Of a stretch of DNA of 11,146 nt, positions 1-6,821 are shown in pieces. Made by a program: the position numbers and the translations under genes. How positions within the stretch are numbered: the stretch's first letter is position 1; every line of letters begins with the position of its first letter. The DNA is from Pseudomonadota bacterium (lineage in GTDB: Bacteria; Pseudomonadota; Alphaproteobacteria; Caulobacterales; Caulobacteraceae): NCBI GenBank assembly GCA_023416055.1, contig JAEZIH010000173.1, positions 1-11,146 of the forward strand. Reading direction: 5' to 3'. The notes beneath the pieces were generated by a model. It saw only the letters and a program-made list of their open reading frames with translations, was not told the DNA's origin and ran no database searches.

Positions 1-1000
1 CGACGTAGATCACCACCGCCATATTGGCCACCGGGCTGGTGATGCGGAACACCGCCACCGCCAGCGGCAGCACCAGGCCGGCGGTGCGGGTCGAGACGCC
101 CATAGCCGTGCGCGCCTGCTCGACCATGGCCGGCAGGCTGGCCAGCGACGACTGGGTCGAGAAGGCCACCACCTGGGCCGGAATGGCGCCGCGGGCGAAG
201 CGGGCGAGCCCGATCCGACCCCACGGCACGGCCACGGCGTAGATGAGCAGGATCAGACCCACCTGGGCCAGCACCACCAGAGCGACGTAGTGGCCCAGCA
301 TGCCCAGCGCCCCGAGGCCGGCGTTCAGCCCCACCCCCATCGACAGGGCGAACACCCCGATCGGCGCCGCCAGCAGCACCCAGTGGACGATCACGATCAT
401 GGTCTCCGAGATCGACTCGAAGAATTCGACCAGCGGCACGCGTCTGGCCGGACCCAGCCGGGTGACGGCGAAGCCGAAGGCCACCGCGAACACTACGATC
501 CCGAGGATGGCGTCCTCGGCCGCGGCGCGGATCGGGTTGGCGGGCGCCAGGCCTGCCAGGAAACCCGGCAGGCCCGCCCCGCCGGCGCTCTCGCGCACCA
601 CCGAGGCGTCGGGCGCTCCGGCCAGCAGTACCCGCCCGCCGGCCGGATCGATCGGCCACAGCAGGTGCAGGGCCTCCGATGCGAATATGGCGTAGATCGT
701 CGCCCCCAGCAGCAGGACGGCGCACACCATCAGCGCCTTCAGCGCCAGCCGCCCGGTCGCCGCGGCGTCGGCGATGGAGGCCACGCCGGTGACCAGCAGG
801 CTGAACACCAGCGGGATGATCGTCATCTTCAGGGCGTTCAGCCACAGCGTGCCGATCGAGCCGATCAGGTCGGCCGTCCCGACGCCGCCGGGCAGGCCCC
901 AGGCCTGGGCCGCAGCCCCCGCGAACAGCCCCGCCAGCAGGGCGACCAGCACCCACAGGCTCAGCGATCGAAGGGTGCGGCGAAGTCGGGAGGCGGCCAT
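1..1000 (-). CDS. DAACS-family dicarboxylate/amino-acid:cation symporter, C-terminus cut by window edge
   Basis: Translating the minus strand from ATG at 1000 gives 333 codons without a stop up to the window edge; family members are usually 400-450 residues, so roughly the last fifth is missing. An in-frame TAG lies 9 bases before the ATG, which fixes the start closely. The protein is very hydrophobic. Family landmarks are the early KMTIIPLVFSLLVTG segment (58-72), PANPIRAAAEDAILGIVVF (153-171) and the re-entrant hairpin serine motif STQSSLASLPAM (281-292). Members are inner-membrane secondary transporters that import C4-dicarboxylates or acidic amino acids with Na+ or H+. Oddity: where transporters such as GltPh carry NMDGT, this one reads LPLAVAVFRITSPVANMAV (311-329), so substrate and coupling ion cannot be inferred. 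No Shine-Dalgarno is visible; TAGCTT lies 6 nt before the ATG (minus strand, 1012-1007), so a leaderless transcript is possible. It diverges from the gene at 1128. The family call is firm; the substrate is unknown. Confidence 0.88.
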   Translation of the reverse strand, partial: MAASRLRRTLRSLSLWVLVALLAGLFAGAAAQAWGLPGGVGTADLIGSIGTLWLNALKMTIIPLVFSLLVTGVASIADAAATGRLALKALMVCAVLLLGATIYAIFASEALHLLWPIDPAGGRVLLAGAPDASVVRESAGGAGLPGFLAGLAPANPIRAAAEDAILGIVVFAVAFGFAVTRLGPARRVPLVEFFESISETMIVIVHWVLLAAPIGVFALSMGVGLNAGLGALGMLGHYVALVVLAQVGLILLIYAVAVPWGRIGLARFARGAIPAQVVAFSTQSSLASLPAMVEQARTAMGVSTRTAGLVLPLAVAVFRITSPVANMAVVIYV

Positions 1001-1082
1001 CTGGCGAAGCTAGGGACGCGCCGTGGGTTTGACCATAGGTCCCGTGCGGCGGCGTGAACGATCCTTAACTCGACCCCGGCGC

Positions 1083-1110
1083 CTGACGTACGCAAGCTGG
1101 GCCCTAGCAC
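1083..1110 (+). promoter_or_regulatory. Candidate vegetative promoter for the membrane metalloprotease-like gene
   Basis: CTGACGT (1083-1089) and CCTAGCAC (1103-1110), separated by 13 nt, resemble the Caulobacter housekeeping consensus TTGACGS-N10-14-GCTANAWC, with two mismatches in each half. Transcription would start near 1117, just upstream of the ATG at 1128. The 127-bp divergent gap 1001-1127 must also hold the promoter of the minus-strand transporter; TTCACG-N15-TATGGT (minus strand, 1058-1032) is a weak candidate. Judged by eye only. Confidence 0.35.
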
Positions 1111-1127
1111 ACGAACGGGGGCTTCCA

Positions 1128-1646
1128 ATGCCGCGCATGCGCACCGGGATCGGCTTCTATCTGCTGGTGTTCGTCGCCGGCTTCGTCACCTTCACCCTGC
1201 ACGAGGGCGGGCACTGGGCCGTCGCCGAGCTGCTGGGTCACGACGGCTTCTTCAGCCTGAACCGGGCCGGCGCGCGCGAGGCGCCCGGCGCGGACCACAT
1301 GGCGCTGATCACCGCCGCCGGCCCGGCGGTCACCATCCTGCAGGGCCTGATCGCCTTCGCCCTGGTGCAGGCCCGGCGCAGCGCCCTGGCCTGGATCTTC
1401 CTTTTCTGGGCGGCCTTCATGCGGCTGATGGCGACCGTGATCAGCCTGTGGAATCCCAACGACGAGGCGCGCCTCAGCGAGCATTTCGGCCTCGGCGGCT
1501 GGACTTTGCCGATCGTCGTGACCGTGGCGCTGCTGGCGCTGTTCGCCGTCGGCAGCCGGCGCGTGCGGGTCCGCTGGACGACGCTGGGCCTGACCTGGCT
1601 GGTCGCGTCGGCCGCCATTTCAGCAATCGTGTTCAGCGGGCTTTAG
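1128..1646 (+). CDS. Small integral membrane protein with HExxH motif, M50 site-2-protease-like
   Basis: 172 residues with four or more hydrophobic segments (about 8-24, 60-80, 87-107, 125-142, 152-170). HEGGH (25-29) lies in the first helix, followed by AAGPAVT (63-69), reminiscent of the AGPxxN element of M50 proteins, and NPND (109-112), resembling the NPxDG motif that supplies the third zinc ligand. If active it would be an intramembrane zinc protease, but it is far shorter than RseP or SpoIVFB and lacks a PDZ domain, so catalysis is an inference. The frame is open upstream to 1023, but those residues (arginine-rich, no membrane segment) look non-coding; the ATG at 1128 places a hydrophobic helix near the N-terminus and sits after a promoter-like sequence. 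The ribosome-binding site is weak (CGGGGGC). Its last 14 bases overlap the end of the converging selU gene. The specific family is not certain. Confidence 0.75.
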   Translation: MPRMRTGIGFYLLVFVAGFVTFTLHEGGHWAVAELLGHDGFFSLNRAGAREAPGADHMALITAAGPAVTILQGLIAFALVQARRSALAWIFLFWAAFMRLMATVISLWNPNDEARLSEHFGLGGWTLPIVVTVALLALFAVGSRRVRVRWTTLGLTWLVASAAISAIVFSGL

Positions 1647-2682
1647 CGCCCTCGATGGCGGCGGCCGCGGCATCGGCCGCCCGCTCCATCGCCGCCTCGT
1701 CCAGCCCGTCCACCGTCACCGTGGCGAAGCAGGCGCGCCCCTGGCCCTGCCGTCGATAGGCCGGGTCGTAGTGGCCCACGATCAGCTCCGTCGCCAGCGC
1801 CAGCCGCTCTCCCGCCGCCGCCAGGGCCCGCCACCGCGACACCGTCTCCTTCGAGATATGCCGCGGCAGTCGTGTCAGCGCCTCGTCGATGGCGGCTGCG
1901 TCGAGCCCCGCGTAATCGCGCACGGACCGGGCGGCGCGCACCTCGACCGGCGACTCCAGCCGCACGGCCGGTGCGGCGGTCATCGCCGCCCACAGCGACG
2001 GCGGAATCTGCCGCGCGCCGATCCTCGAACTCTCCGCCTCGACCGCCACGGGCCGCTCCGGGTCCAGCCGCGACAGGGCGTCGTACACCCGCGACTCCAA
2101 CATCTTCTGCGACGGCTGCCCGCCGGGCCGGGCCCCGAACAGCGAGCCGCGATGGCCAGCCAGCGCCTCCAGGTCCAGGGTCTGCACCCCCCGCCCGGCC
2201 AGCGCCGCCAGCAGGACCGTCTTGCCCGCCCCCGTCGGCCCGTCGATCAGCACCAGGCGGTGCGCCAGCGGCCGGTCGTGCAGGGCCGCCGTGACCTGCC
2301 GCCGCCACGTCTGGTAGCCGCCCTCCAGCACCGTCACCGGCCAGCCGACCTGGTCCATCACCGTGACCATGGCCCCCGACCGCTGCCCCCCGCGCCAGCA
2401 ATAGACCAGCGGCCGGAACGAACCGTCCCGGCCGCCCAGCGCCCCCTCCAGATGGCCGGCGATGTTGCGCGCGACCATGGCCGCGCCGGTGCGGCGGGCG
2501 AGGAATTTCGACCCCTGCACGTATTCGGTCCCGACCGCCGCCCGTTGCGCGTCGTCCAGCACCGGCAGGTTGATCGCCCCCGGCACATGATCGACCGCGA
2601 ACTCCGAGGGGCTGCGCACGTCGATGATGGCGTCGAAGCCGTCGCGGGCGGCGGGCGACAGGTCCGTGCTGCGGCGGATCAT
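1633..2682 (-). CDS. selU: tRNA 2-selenouridine synthase SelU/MnmH
   Basis: 349 residues, matching the usual length of SelU (MnmH, formerly YbbB). The enzyme first geranylates 2-thiouridine at the wobble position (U34) of tRNAs for Lys, Glu and Gln, then exchanges the geranyl-sulfur for selenium from selenophosphate. Two domains are visible. The N-terminal rhodanese domain runs to about 130, opening with [20 protein letters not shown] (21-40) and carrying its active-site loop [10 protein letters not shown] (94-103) with catalytic Cys95. The C-terminal P-loop domain has GPTGAGKT (148-155), and a later [10 protein letters not shown] segment (218-227) is typical of the family. The ATG at 2682 overlaps the selD stop as ATGA, implying translational coupling; an upstream in-frame extension would be low-complexity Gly/Arg and is rejected. 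The gene follows selD, which makes its substrate. Its 3' end overlaps the converging gene ending at 1646. Identification is secure. Confidence 0.96.
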   Translation of the reverse strand: MIRRSTDLSPAARDGFDAIIDVRSPSEFAVDHVPGAINLPVLDDAQRAAVGTEYVQGSKFLARRTGAAMVARNIAGHLEGALGGRDGSFRPLVYCWRGGQRSGAMVTVMDQVGWPVTVLEGGYQTWRRQVTAALHDRPLAHRLVLIDGPTGAGKTVLLAALAGRGVQTLDLEALAGHRGSLFGARPGGQPSQKMLESRVYDALSRLDPERPVAVEAESSRIGARQIPPSLWAAMTAAPAVRLESPVEVRAARSVRDYAGLDAAAIDEALTRLPRHISKETVSRWRALAAAGERLALATELIVGHYDPAYRRQGQGRACFATVTVDGLDEAAMERAADAAAAAIEGAKAR

Positions 2683-3725
2683 CCGACGACGCGCACCCGC
2701 GGCGGCCCCTCGACCACCCGGCCGACGACGTGGAAGCCGGCGCCGTTCACCCGCGCCAGGGCGGCGACGGCCTCGACCTCCGCCTCCGCCACGGCGATCA
2801 GCAGGCCGCCCGAGGTCTGCGGGTCGGTCAGCAGGTCGCGCCGCCACGGCTCCAGTCCCTCGGGCAGGTCGATCTCATGGCCGTAGCTGGCCCAGTTGCG
2901 CGTCGAGGCCCCGGTGCGCACCCCGTCCTCCAGCAGCTCCTGCACGCCCATGAGCGTCGGCGGCCGCGACCCGATCTCCACCGTCGCTCCCGCACCGCGG
3001 GCCATCTCCAGCGCGTGGCCCAGCAGGCCGAAGCCGGTCACGTCGGTGACCGCATGCACCTCCGGCCTTCCCGCCAGCTTCGCCCCGAGACTGTTCAGCC
3101 GCGTCGTCGAATCCTTCAGGGTCCGGTATCCGTCCTTGCTCAGCCGCTCCTGTTTGAAGGCCGCGCTCAGCACCCCGACGCCCAGCGGCTTGGTCAGGGC
3201 CAGCACGTCGCCCGGCCTTGCGCCGCGGTTGGTCAGCACGTGATCGGGATGGACCAGGCCAAGGGCCACCAGACCGTAGATCGGCTCGACGCTGTCGATG
3301 GAATGGCCGCCCGCGACCGGCACGCCCGCCGCGGCGCAGGCCGTGGCCCCGCCCTGCAGGATGCGGCCGATGGTCCGCGGCGACAGCACGTTCACCGGCA
3401 TGCCGACAATGGCCAGGGCCATGATCGGCGTCCCGCCCATGGCGTAGACGTCGGACAGGGCGTTGGTCGCGGCGATCTGGCCGAAGTGGAACGGGTCGTC
3501 GACCACCGGCATGAAGAAGTCGGTGGTGGCGATCAGGGCCTGCTGGTCGTTCAGCCGCCAGACCGCCGCGTCGTCCGAGGTCTCGGTCCCGACCAGCAGC
3601 TCGGCGAAGGACGCCGCCGGCGGCATCCGGGTCAGGATGTCCTGCAGCACGGCGGGCGCGATCTTGCAGCCGCAGCCGCCGCCGTGGGCGAGGGAGGTCA
3701 GGCGAGGTTCGTCGGCGTCGCTCAT
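2679..3725 (-). CDS. selD: Selenide, water dikinase SelD (selenophosphate synthetase)
   Basis: 348 residues from ATG at 3725, almost the same length as E. coli SelD (347). It makes selenophosphate from selenide and ATP, the selenium donor for tRNA selenouridine (SelU) and, where present, for selenocysteine. The glycine-rich catalytic start HGGGCGCKI has Cys18 and Lys21 in the positions of E. coli Cys17 and Lys20, so this is a cysteine, not selenocysteine, version. Further landmarks are [52 protein letters not shown] and DPQTSGG near the C-terminus. The start is uncertain: the frame is open to another ATG at 3794 (23 more residues) and a TTG at 3800; 3725 was chosen by family length, and no candidate has a clear Shine-Dalgarno. 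The gene overlaps selU by 4 bases (ATGA) and diverges from the GST-like gene. No selA or selB lies in this window. Confidence 0.96.
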   Translation of the reverse strand: MSDADEPRLTSLAHGGGCGCKIAPAVLQDILTRMPPAASFAELLVGTETSDDAAVWRLNDQQALIATTDFFMPVVDDPFHFGQIAATNALSDVYAMGGTPIMALAIVGMPVNVLSPRTIGRILQGGATACAAAGVPVAGGHSIDSVEPIYGLVALGLVHPDHVLTNRGARPGDVLALTKPLGVGVLSAAFKQERLSKDGYRTLKDSTTRLNSLGAKLAGRPEVHAVTDVTGFGLLGHALEMARGAGATVEIGSRPPTLMGVQELLEDGVRTGASTRNWASYGHEIDLPEGLEPWRRDLLTDPQTSGGLLIAVAEAEVEAVAALARVNGAGFHVVGRVVEGPPRVRVVG

Positions 3726-3802
3726 GGCCAAGGTCTGGGCGAAACCGGGCGTGAACTCAATGGGCCGAACGGCCCCGGCGTGCGCCGCGCTCATTCCCAA
3801 AC

Positions 3803-3830
3803 TTCACAGTTGGCCGCGATCGGCTATCGT
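3803..3830 (+). promoter_or_regulatory. Candidate promoter for the GST-like gene
   Basis: TTCACA (3803-3808), a 16-nt spacer and TATCGT (3825-3830) fit a vegetative promoter loosely (5/6 and 4/6 to TTGACA/TATAAT); the -10 also reads GGCTATCG, similar to the Caulobacter-type -10. It lies in the divergent gap between selD and the GST-like gene. If selD starts at 3794 rather than 3725, the two genes share only about 63 bp of control region. By-eye call. Confidence 0.3.
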
Positions 3831-3857
3831 CCCCCTCCCGCCAGCCGGAAGCGCCCC

Positions 3858-4523
3858 ATGATCATCGTCCACCACCTCAACGACTCCCGCTCCCAGCGCG
3901 TCCTGTGGCTGCTTGAGGAGCTCGGACTGGCCTATGAGGTGAAGCGCTACCAGCGCGATCCGCAGACCATGCTGGCCCCCGCAGAGCTGAAAGCGGTGCA
4001 TCCGCTGGGCAAGTCGCCGGTGCTCGAGGACGGCGCCGTGCGCGTGGCCGAAACCGGGGCCATCGTCGAATACCTGCTGGACACCCACGGCGGCTCGGCC
4101 CTGCGCCCGGCGCGGGGCACGGAGGACGGCCGTCGCTTCACCTACTGGCTCCACTACGCCGAGGGCTCGGCCATGACGCCCCTGCTGCTCAAGCTGATCT
4201 TCAGCCAGATTCCGCAGCGGGTTCCCTTCCTGATCCGTCCGGTGGCCAAGGCCATCTCGCGGGCCATGACCGCCCGCATGATCGACCCCCAGCTGACTGC
4301 CCACACCGCCCTGTGGGAGGCCGAACTGGCCCGTTCCGACTGGTTCGCGGGCGACGCCTTCTCGGCCGCCGACGTCATGATGAGCTTCCCCGTCGAGGCG
4401 GCGGCGTCGCGGGTCGGCTTCGGCGCCGACAAGCCGCGGCTGAAAGCCTGGCTGGAACGCATTCACGCCCGCCCAGCCTGGCAGCGCGCGCTGGAGCGCG
4501 GCGGGCCCTACAGCTACGCCTGA
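3858..4523 (+). CDS. Glutathione S-transferase family protein
   Basis: 221 residues, normal for a cytosolic GST. The N-terminal thioredoxin-fold domain (1-80) shows SRSQRVLWLLEELGL (10-24), a cis-proline segment GKSPVLEDG (51-59, Pro54) and the glutathione-binding turn AETGAIVEYL (64-73). The usual ES pair there reads E65-T66, a conservative change that keeps a hydroxyl. The all-helical C-terminal domain has the N-capping box with Asp172 in FSAADVMMSF (168-177) and ends with a conserved-looking ARPAWQRALERGG (204-216). GSTs conjugate glutathione to electrophiles or act as thiol transferases and isomerases; substrate and subclass cannot be read from sequence. The frame is open far upstream, but that stretch lies antisense to selD and is not coding. 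ATG 3858 is preceded by GGAAG 8 nt upstream, a modest ribosome-binding site, and by a candidate promoter. Confidence 0.93.
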   Translation: MIIVHHLNDSRSQRVLWLLEELGLAYEVKRYQRDPQTMLAPAELKAVHPLGKSPVLEDGAVRVAETGAIVEYLLDTHGGSALRPARGTEDGRRFTYWLHYAEGSAMTPLLLKLIFSQIPQRVPFLIRPVAKAISRAMTARMIDPQLTAHTALWEAELARSDWFAGDAFSAADVMMSFPVEAAASRVGFGADKPRLKAWLERIHARPAWQRALERGGPYSYA

Positions 4524-4605
4524 GCCCCGGCGGCGCCGAAGCCACACCCGCCCGCCGCCGGCTGGCTGAGCCGCAACCCCTGCGCGTCCAGTCCGTTAAC
4601 GCGGC

Positions 4606-4806
4606 ATGCGCCTGAAAACCGTCCAAGCCGTCGCCGCCCTCGCGGCCGCCGTCGCCTTCATCCTGGCCTTCATGGCGGCCGGCGTGCTGCTCCTGTCCGC
4701 CCTGTTCATGGCCATGGGCCTGGCCGCCGTGGCCTGGCTGGCGTGGAGCCTGATCCGTCAGGTCCGCGGCCGCGACCGCCGCCGCGCCGCCTCGCGCTCC
4801 GTCTGA
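4606..4806 (+). CDS. Small hydrophobic membrane protein, function unknown
   Basis: 66 residues. Nearly all of residues 6-50 is Ala/Leu/Val/Met/Phe, enough for two short or one long membrane helix, followed by a strongly basic tail RQVRGRDRRRAASRS (51-65). By the positive-inside rule the tail should face the cytoplasm. I recognise no family. No clear Shine-Dalgarno precedes the ATG; the upstream GTTAAC (4595-4600) is AT-rich for this DNA but gives no convincing promoter. It lies 82 bp after the GST-like gene and 125 bp before greA, on the same strand. Support for coding is the membrane pattern plus a basic tail and a following hairpin; a spurious ORF in GC-rich DNA remains possible. Confidence 0.6.
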   Translation: MRLKTVQAVAALAAAVAFILAFMAAGVLLLSALFMAMGLAAVAWLAWSLIRQVRGRDRRRAASRSV

Positions 4807-4817
4807 GCGCGAAATCA

Positions 4818-4840
4818 CGGGGCCTTGAACCTTGGCCCCG
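4818..4840 (+). terminator. GC-rich hairpin downstream of the small membrane protein gene
   Basis: CGGGGCC (4818-4824) and GGCCCCG (4834-4840) form a perfect 7-bp stem around a 9-nt loop, starting 12 bases after the stop codon at 4806. There is no T-run after it, so it is not a classical intrinsic terminator, but it could stop or pause transcription between the small gene and greA. It could instead be part of the greA leader. Confidence 0.4.
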
Positions 4841-4931
4841 GGCGTCCTACCCTCTCCTGCCGGTCGCGTGCGCCCAGCGATCTCTGTGCCGAGTCAGTCT
4901 TCATTCGGGCTAACCAAGAAACTCACGACAT

Positions 4932-5405
4932 ATGGAAAAAGTGCCGATGACGGCCGAGGGCTATCGCGCCCTCGACGATCAGTTGAAGCAATTGAAGTCG
5001 GTCGAGAGGCCGAACGTGATCGCGGCCATTTCCGAGGCGCGCGAGCACGGCGACCTGTCCGAAAACGCGGAATATCACGCGGCCAAGGAGCGTCAGGGCT
5101 GGATCGAGGGCCAGATCGCCGAGATCGAGGACAAGATCAGCCGCGCCCAGGTCATCGACGTGTCGAAACTGAGCGGCGACCAGGTGAAATTCGGCGCCAC
5201 CGTCACCGTCGTGGACGAGGACACCGAGGAAGAGGGCACCTACCAGATCGTCGGCGAGCACGAGGCCGACGTGAAGGCGGGCAAGATCTCCATCGCCTCG
5301 CCGATCGCCCGGGCCCTGATCTCCAAGGAGGTCGGCGACGTGGTCGAGGTCAACACGCCCGGCGGCGTGAAGGCCTACGAGATCCTCAAGGTCGAGTGGA
5401 AATAG
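4932..5405 (+). CDS. greA: Transcription elongation factor GreA
   Basis: 157 residues, the standard GreA length. GreA enters the secondary channel of backtracked RNA polymerase and stimulates cleavage of the extruded RNA 3' end. The N-terminal coiled coil (about 1-75) carries the tip motif [15 protein letters not shown] (39-53), with Asp41 and Glu44 the acidic residues that help hold the catalytic magnesium. The C-terminal FKBP-like domain follows, with [11 protein letters not shown], an [12 protein letters not shown] segment and the closing [16 protein letters not shown] 4932 begins MEKVPMT, typical of alphaproteobacterial GreA. The ribosome-binding site is weak (AAGAAA). The VOC-fold gene follows after 4 bp and the ELM1-like gene after that, so greA probably leads a three-gene transcript. 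In many relatives greA is near carB; here it is not. Confidence 0.97.
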   Translation: MEKVPMTAEGYRALDDQLKQLKSVERPNVIAAISEAREHGDLSENAEYHAAKERQGWIEGQIAEIEDKISRAQVIDVSKLSGDQVKFGATVTVVDEDTEEEGTYQIVGEHEADVKAGKISIASPIARALISKEVGDVVEVNTPGGVKAYEILKVEWK

Positions 5406-5409
5406 GCCG

Positions 5410-5832
5410 GTGACCGCGCCGTCCGAAACGCGCCCGCCTCTGGTGTCGCACGTTTCGGTCGGCGTCACCGACCTGCACCGCGCCGGCGTCTTCTACGACG
5501 CCGTTCTGGCCGTCGTCGGCGCGCGCCGCCTCATCGAGCGCGGCGCCGGGATCGGCTACGGCCGCGCCTTCCCGGAATTCTGGCTCAACCTGCCGCGCGA
5601 CGCCCGCTTCACCACCGTGGCCGGGCTGGGCGCCCACGTCTGCTTCAATGCCTCCGATCCTCCCGCCGTGGCCGCCTTCCATGAGGCGGGACTGGCGGCG
5701 GGCGGCTTCGACGACGGACCGCCCGGCCCTCGCCCCGAATACGCCCCGGGCTACTACGCCGCCTTCCTGCGCGACCCGGACGGCAACAAGGTCGAGGCCA
5801 TGTGCTGGATCGCCCGCCCCGACCCGGCGTGA
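5410..5832 (+). CDS. VOC (glyoxalase/dioxygenase superfamily) protein
   Basis: 140 residues starting at GTG 5410, 4 bp after the greA stop. One VOC unit of two beta-alpha-beta-beta-beta modules is seen: VSHVSVGVTDLHRAGVFYDA (12-31) opens the first, GAHVCFNASD (74-83) the second, and FLRDPDGNKVEAMCW (119-133) closes it. Possible metal ligands in the family pattern are His14, Glu56 (in PEFWLN), His76 and Glu129, so metal binding is plausible. The superfamily covers lactoylglutathione lyases, extradiol dioxygenases, epimerases and antibiotic-binding proteins; the sequence does not decide between these. Its stop overlaps the next start as GTGA (5829-5832), indicating coupled translation with the ELM1-like gene. 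Confidence 0.9.
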   Translation: MTAPSETRPPLVSHVSVGVTDLHRAGVFYDAVLAVVGARRLIERGAGIGYGRAFPEFWLNLPRDARFTTVAGLGAHVCFNASDPPAVAAFHEAGLAAGGFDDGPPGPRPEYAPGYYAAFLRDPDGNKVEAMCWIARPDPA

Positions 5833-6821
5833 CCGCGCCCCTGAACATCTGGGTCGTCTCCGACGGCCGCGCCGGCATCGAGAACCAGGCCCTCGGCCTG
5901 GCCGAGGCCGTGGCCCGGCTGACCCCCGCCGACATCTCCGTCAGGCGCATCCGCTGGCGCCGCGCCTTCGACCGCCTGCCCTCGGCGCTGAAGGCGCCAT
6001 GGATGCTGGACCCGTCTTCCGATCCCGTCGCGCCCGCGCCGGGCGAGGCCTGGCCCGATCTTTGGATCGCCGCCGGCCGGGCCACCCTGCCCCTGTCGGT
6101 GCGGGTGAAGGCCCGCTCGGGCGGCCGCACCTTCGTGGTCCAGGTCCAGGATCCACGCTGGCGCACCGACGCCTACGACCTGATCGTCGCCCCCGCCCAC
6201 GACCGGCTGAAGGGGCCCAACGTCCTGTCCATCACCGGCTCGCCCCACCGGGTCACGCCCGCCCGCCTGGCCGAGGGCGCCGCCGCCTTCGCCGACCGGC
6301 TGGAGGCCCTGCCCCGCCCTCGCCTCGCCGCCCTGATCGGCGGCCGCTCCATGGCCTTCGACCTGACCGAGGCCCACGCCGCCGGGCTGGCGGACCAGAT
6401 CGCGGACGCCGTGACCGCGGCGGGCGGCTCGCTGATGCTGACCTTCTCGCGGCGCACCCCCGAGGCGGCGAAGCAGGCCGTGACCGCCCGCCTGGCGGAC
6501 CTGCCGGGCATGATCTGGGATGGGACCGGCGCCAATCCCTACTTCGCCTTCCTGCATTTCGCCGACCACGTGCTGGTCACCGAGGACAGCGCCAACATGG
6601 CCGCCGAGGCCGCCTCGGCCGGCCAGCCGGTGCACATCCTGCCCATGGTCCCGCTCAAGCCCGCCGGCAAGTTCGCCCGGCTGCACGCCGACCTCCGCGC
6701 CCGCGGCGCGGCGCGGCCGTTCGACGGATCGCTCAAGGCGTGGCGCTACGATCCGCTGAACGAGACGGAGCGTGCGGCGCGGGCCGTGCTCGAGGCCCGC
6801 GCGGCGCGCAAGGCGCCCTAG
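5829..6821 (+). CDS. ELM1/GtrOC1-like (DUF1022) family protein
   Basis: 330 residues from GTG 5829; an in-frame ATG at 5802 would add 9 residues inside the preceding gene, but the 4-base GTGA overlap and the N-terminus at a beta-strand (LNIWVVSDGRAG, 5-16) favour 5829. Family landmarks are DGRAGIENQALGLAEA (12-27), FVVQVQDPRW (102-111), DLIVAPAHD (117-125), ALIGGRSMAF (168-177) and DHVLVTEDSANMAAEAASAG (246-265). The last resembles the nucleotide-sugar region of GT-B glycosyltransferases. The name comes from plant ELM1, which recruits a dynamin for mitochondrial fission; the bacterial members are widespread in alphaproteobacteria and their role is not established to my knowledge, though a link to envelope glycan synthesis has been considered because of the fold. 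No signal peptide or membrane helix is seen. Its stop codon shares a CTAG with the converging PPC gene. Confidence 0.88.
   Translation: MTAPLNIWVVSDGRAGIENQALGLAEAVARLTPADISVRRIRWRRAFDRLPSALKAPWMLDPSSDPVAPAPGEAWPDLWIAAGRATLPLSVRVKARSGGRTFVVQVQDPRWRTDAYDLIVAPAHDRLKGPNVLSITGSPHRVTPARLAEGAAAFADRLEALPRPRLAALIGGRSMAFDLTEAHAAGLADQIADAVTAAGGSLMLTFSRRTPEAAKQAVTARLADLPGMIWDGTGANPYFAFLHFADHVLVTEDSANMAAEAASAGQPVHILPMVPLKPAGKFARLHADLRARGAARPFDGSLKAWRYDPLNETERAARAVLEARAARKAP

Noticed and set aside
290..1057. Long plus-strand open frame opposite the transporter gene
   Set aside because: Its protein is rich in Gln, Arg, Gly and His with no domain. The minus strand here encodes a clear DAACS transporter, and the frame is open only because of GC-rich codon bias.
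2683..2847. N-terminal extension of selU
   Set aside because: The added 55 residues are Gly/Arg/Ala-rich and lie inside the selD coding sequence; the ATGA overlap start gives the normal family length.
3650..3725. Possible selenocysteine (UGA) codon in the SelD active site
   Set aside because: The catalytic position is an ordinary cysteine codon in GGGCGCKI.
2730..3857. Plus-strand extension upstream of the GST-like gene in the same frame
   Set aside because: It is antisense to selD and low-complexity; the GST fold begins exactly at ATG 3858.
4885..4931. Promoter for greA around GGCTAACC
   Set aside because: The -10-like sequence matches the consensus only partly and no acceptable -35 was found at the right distance.
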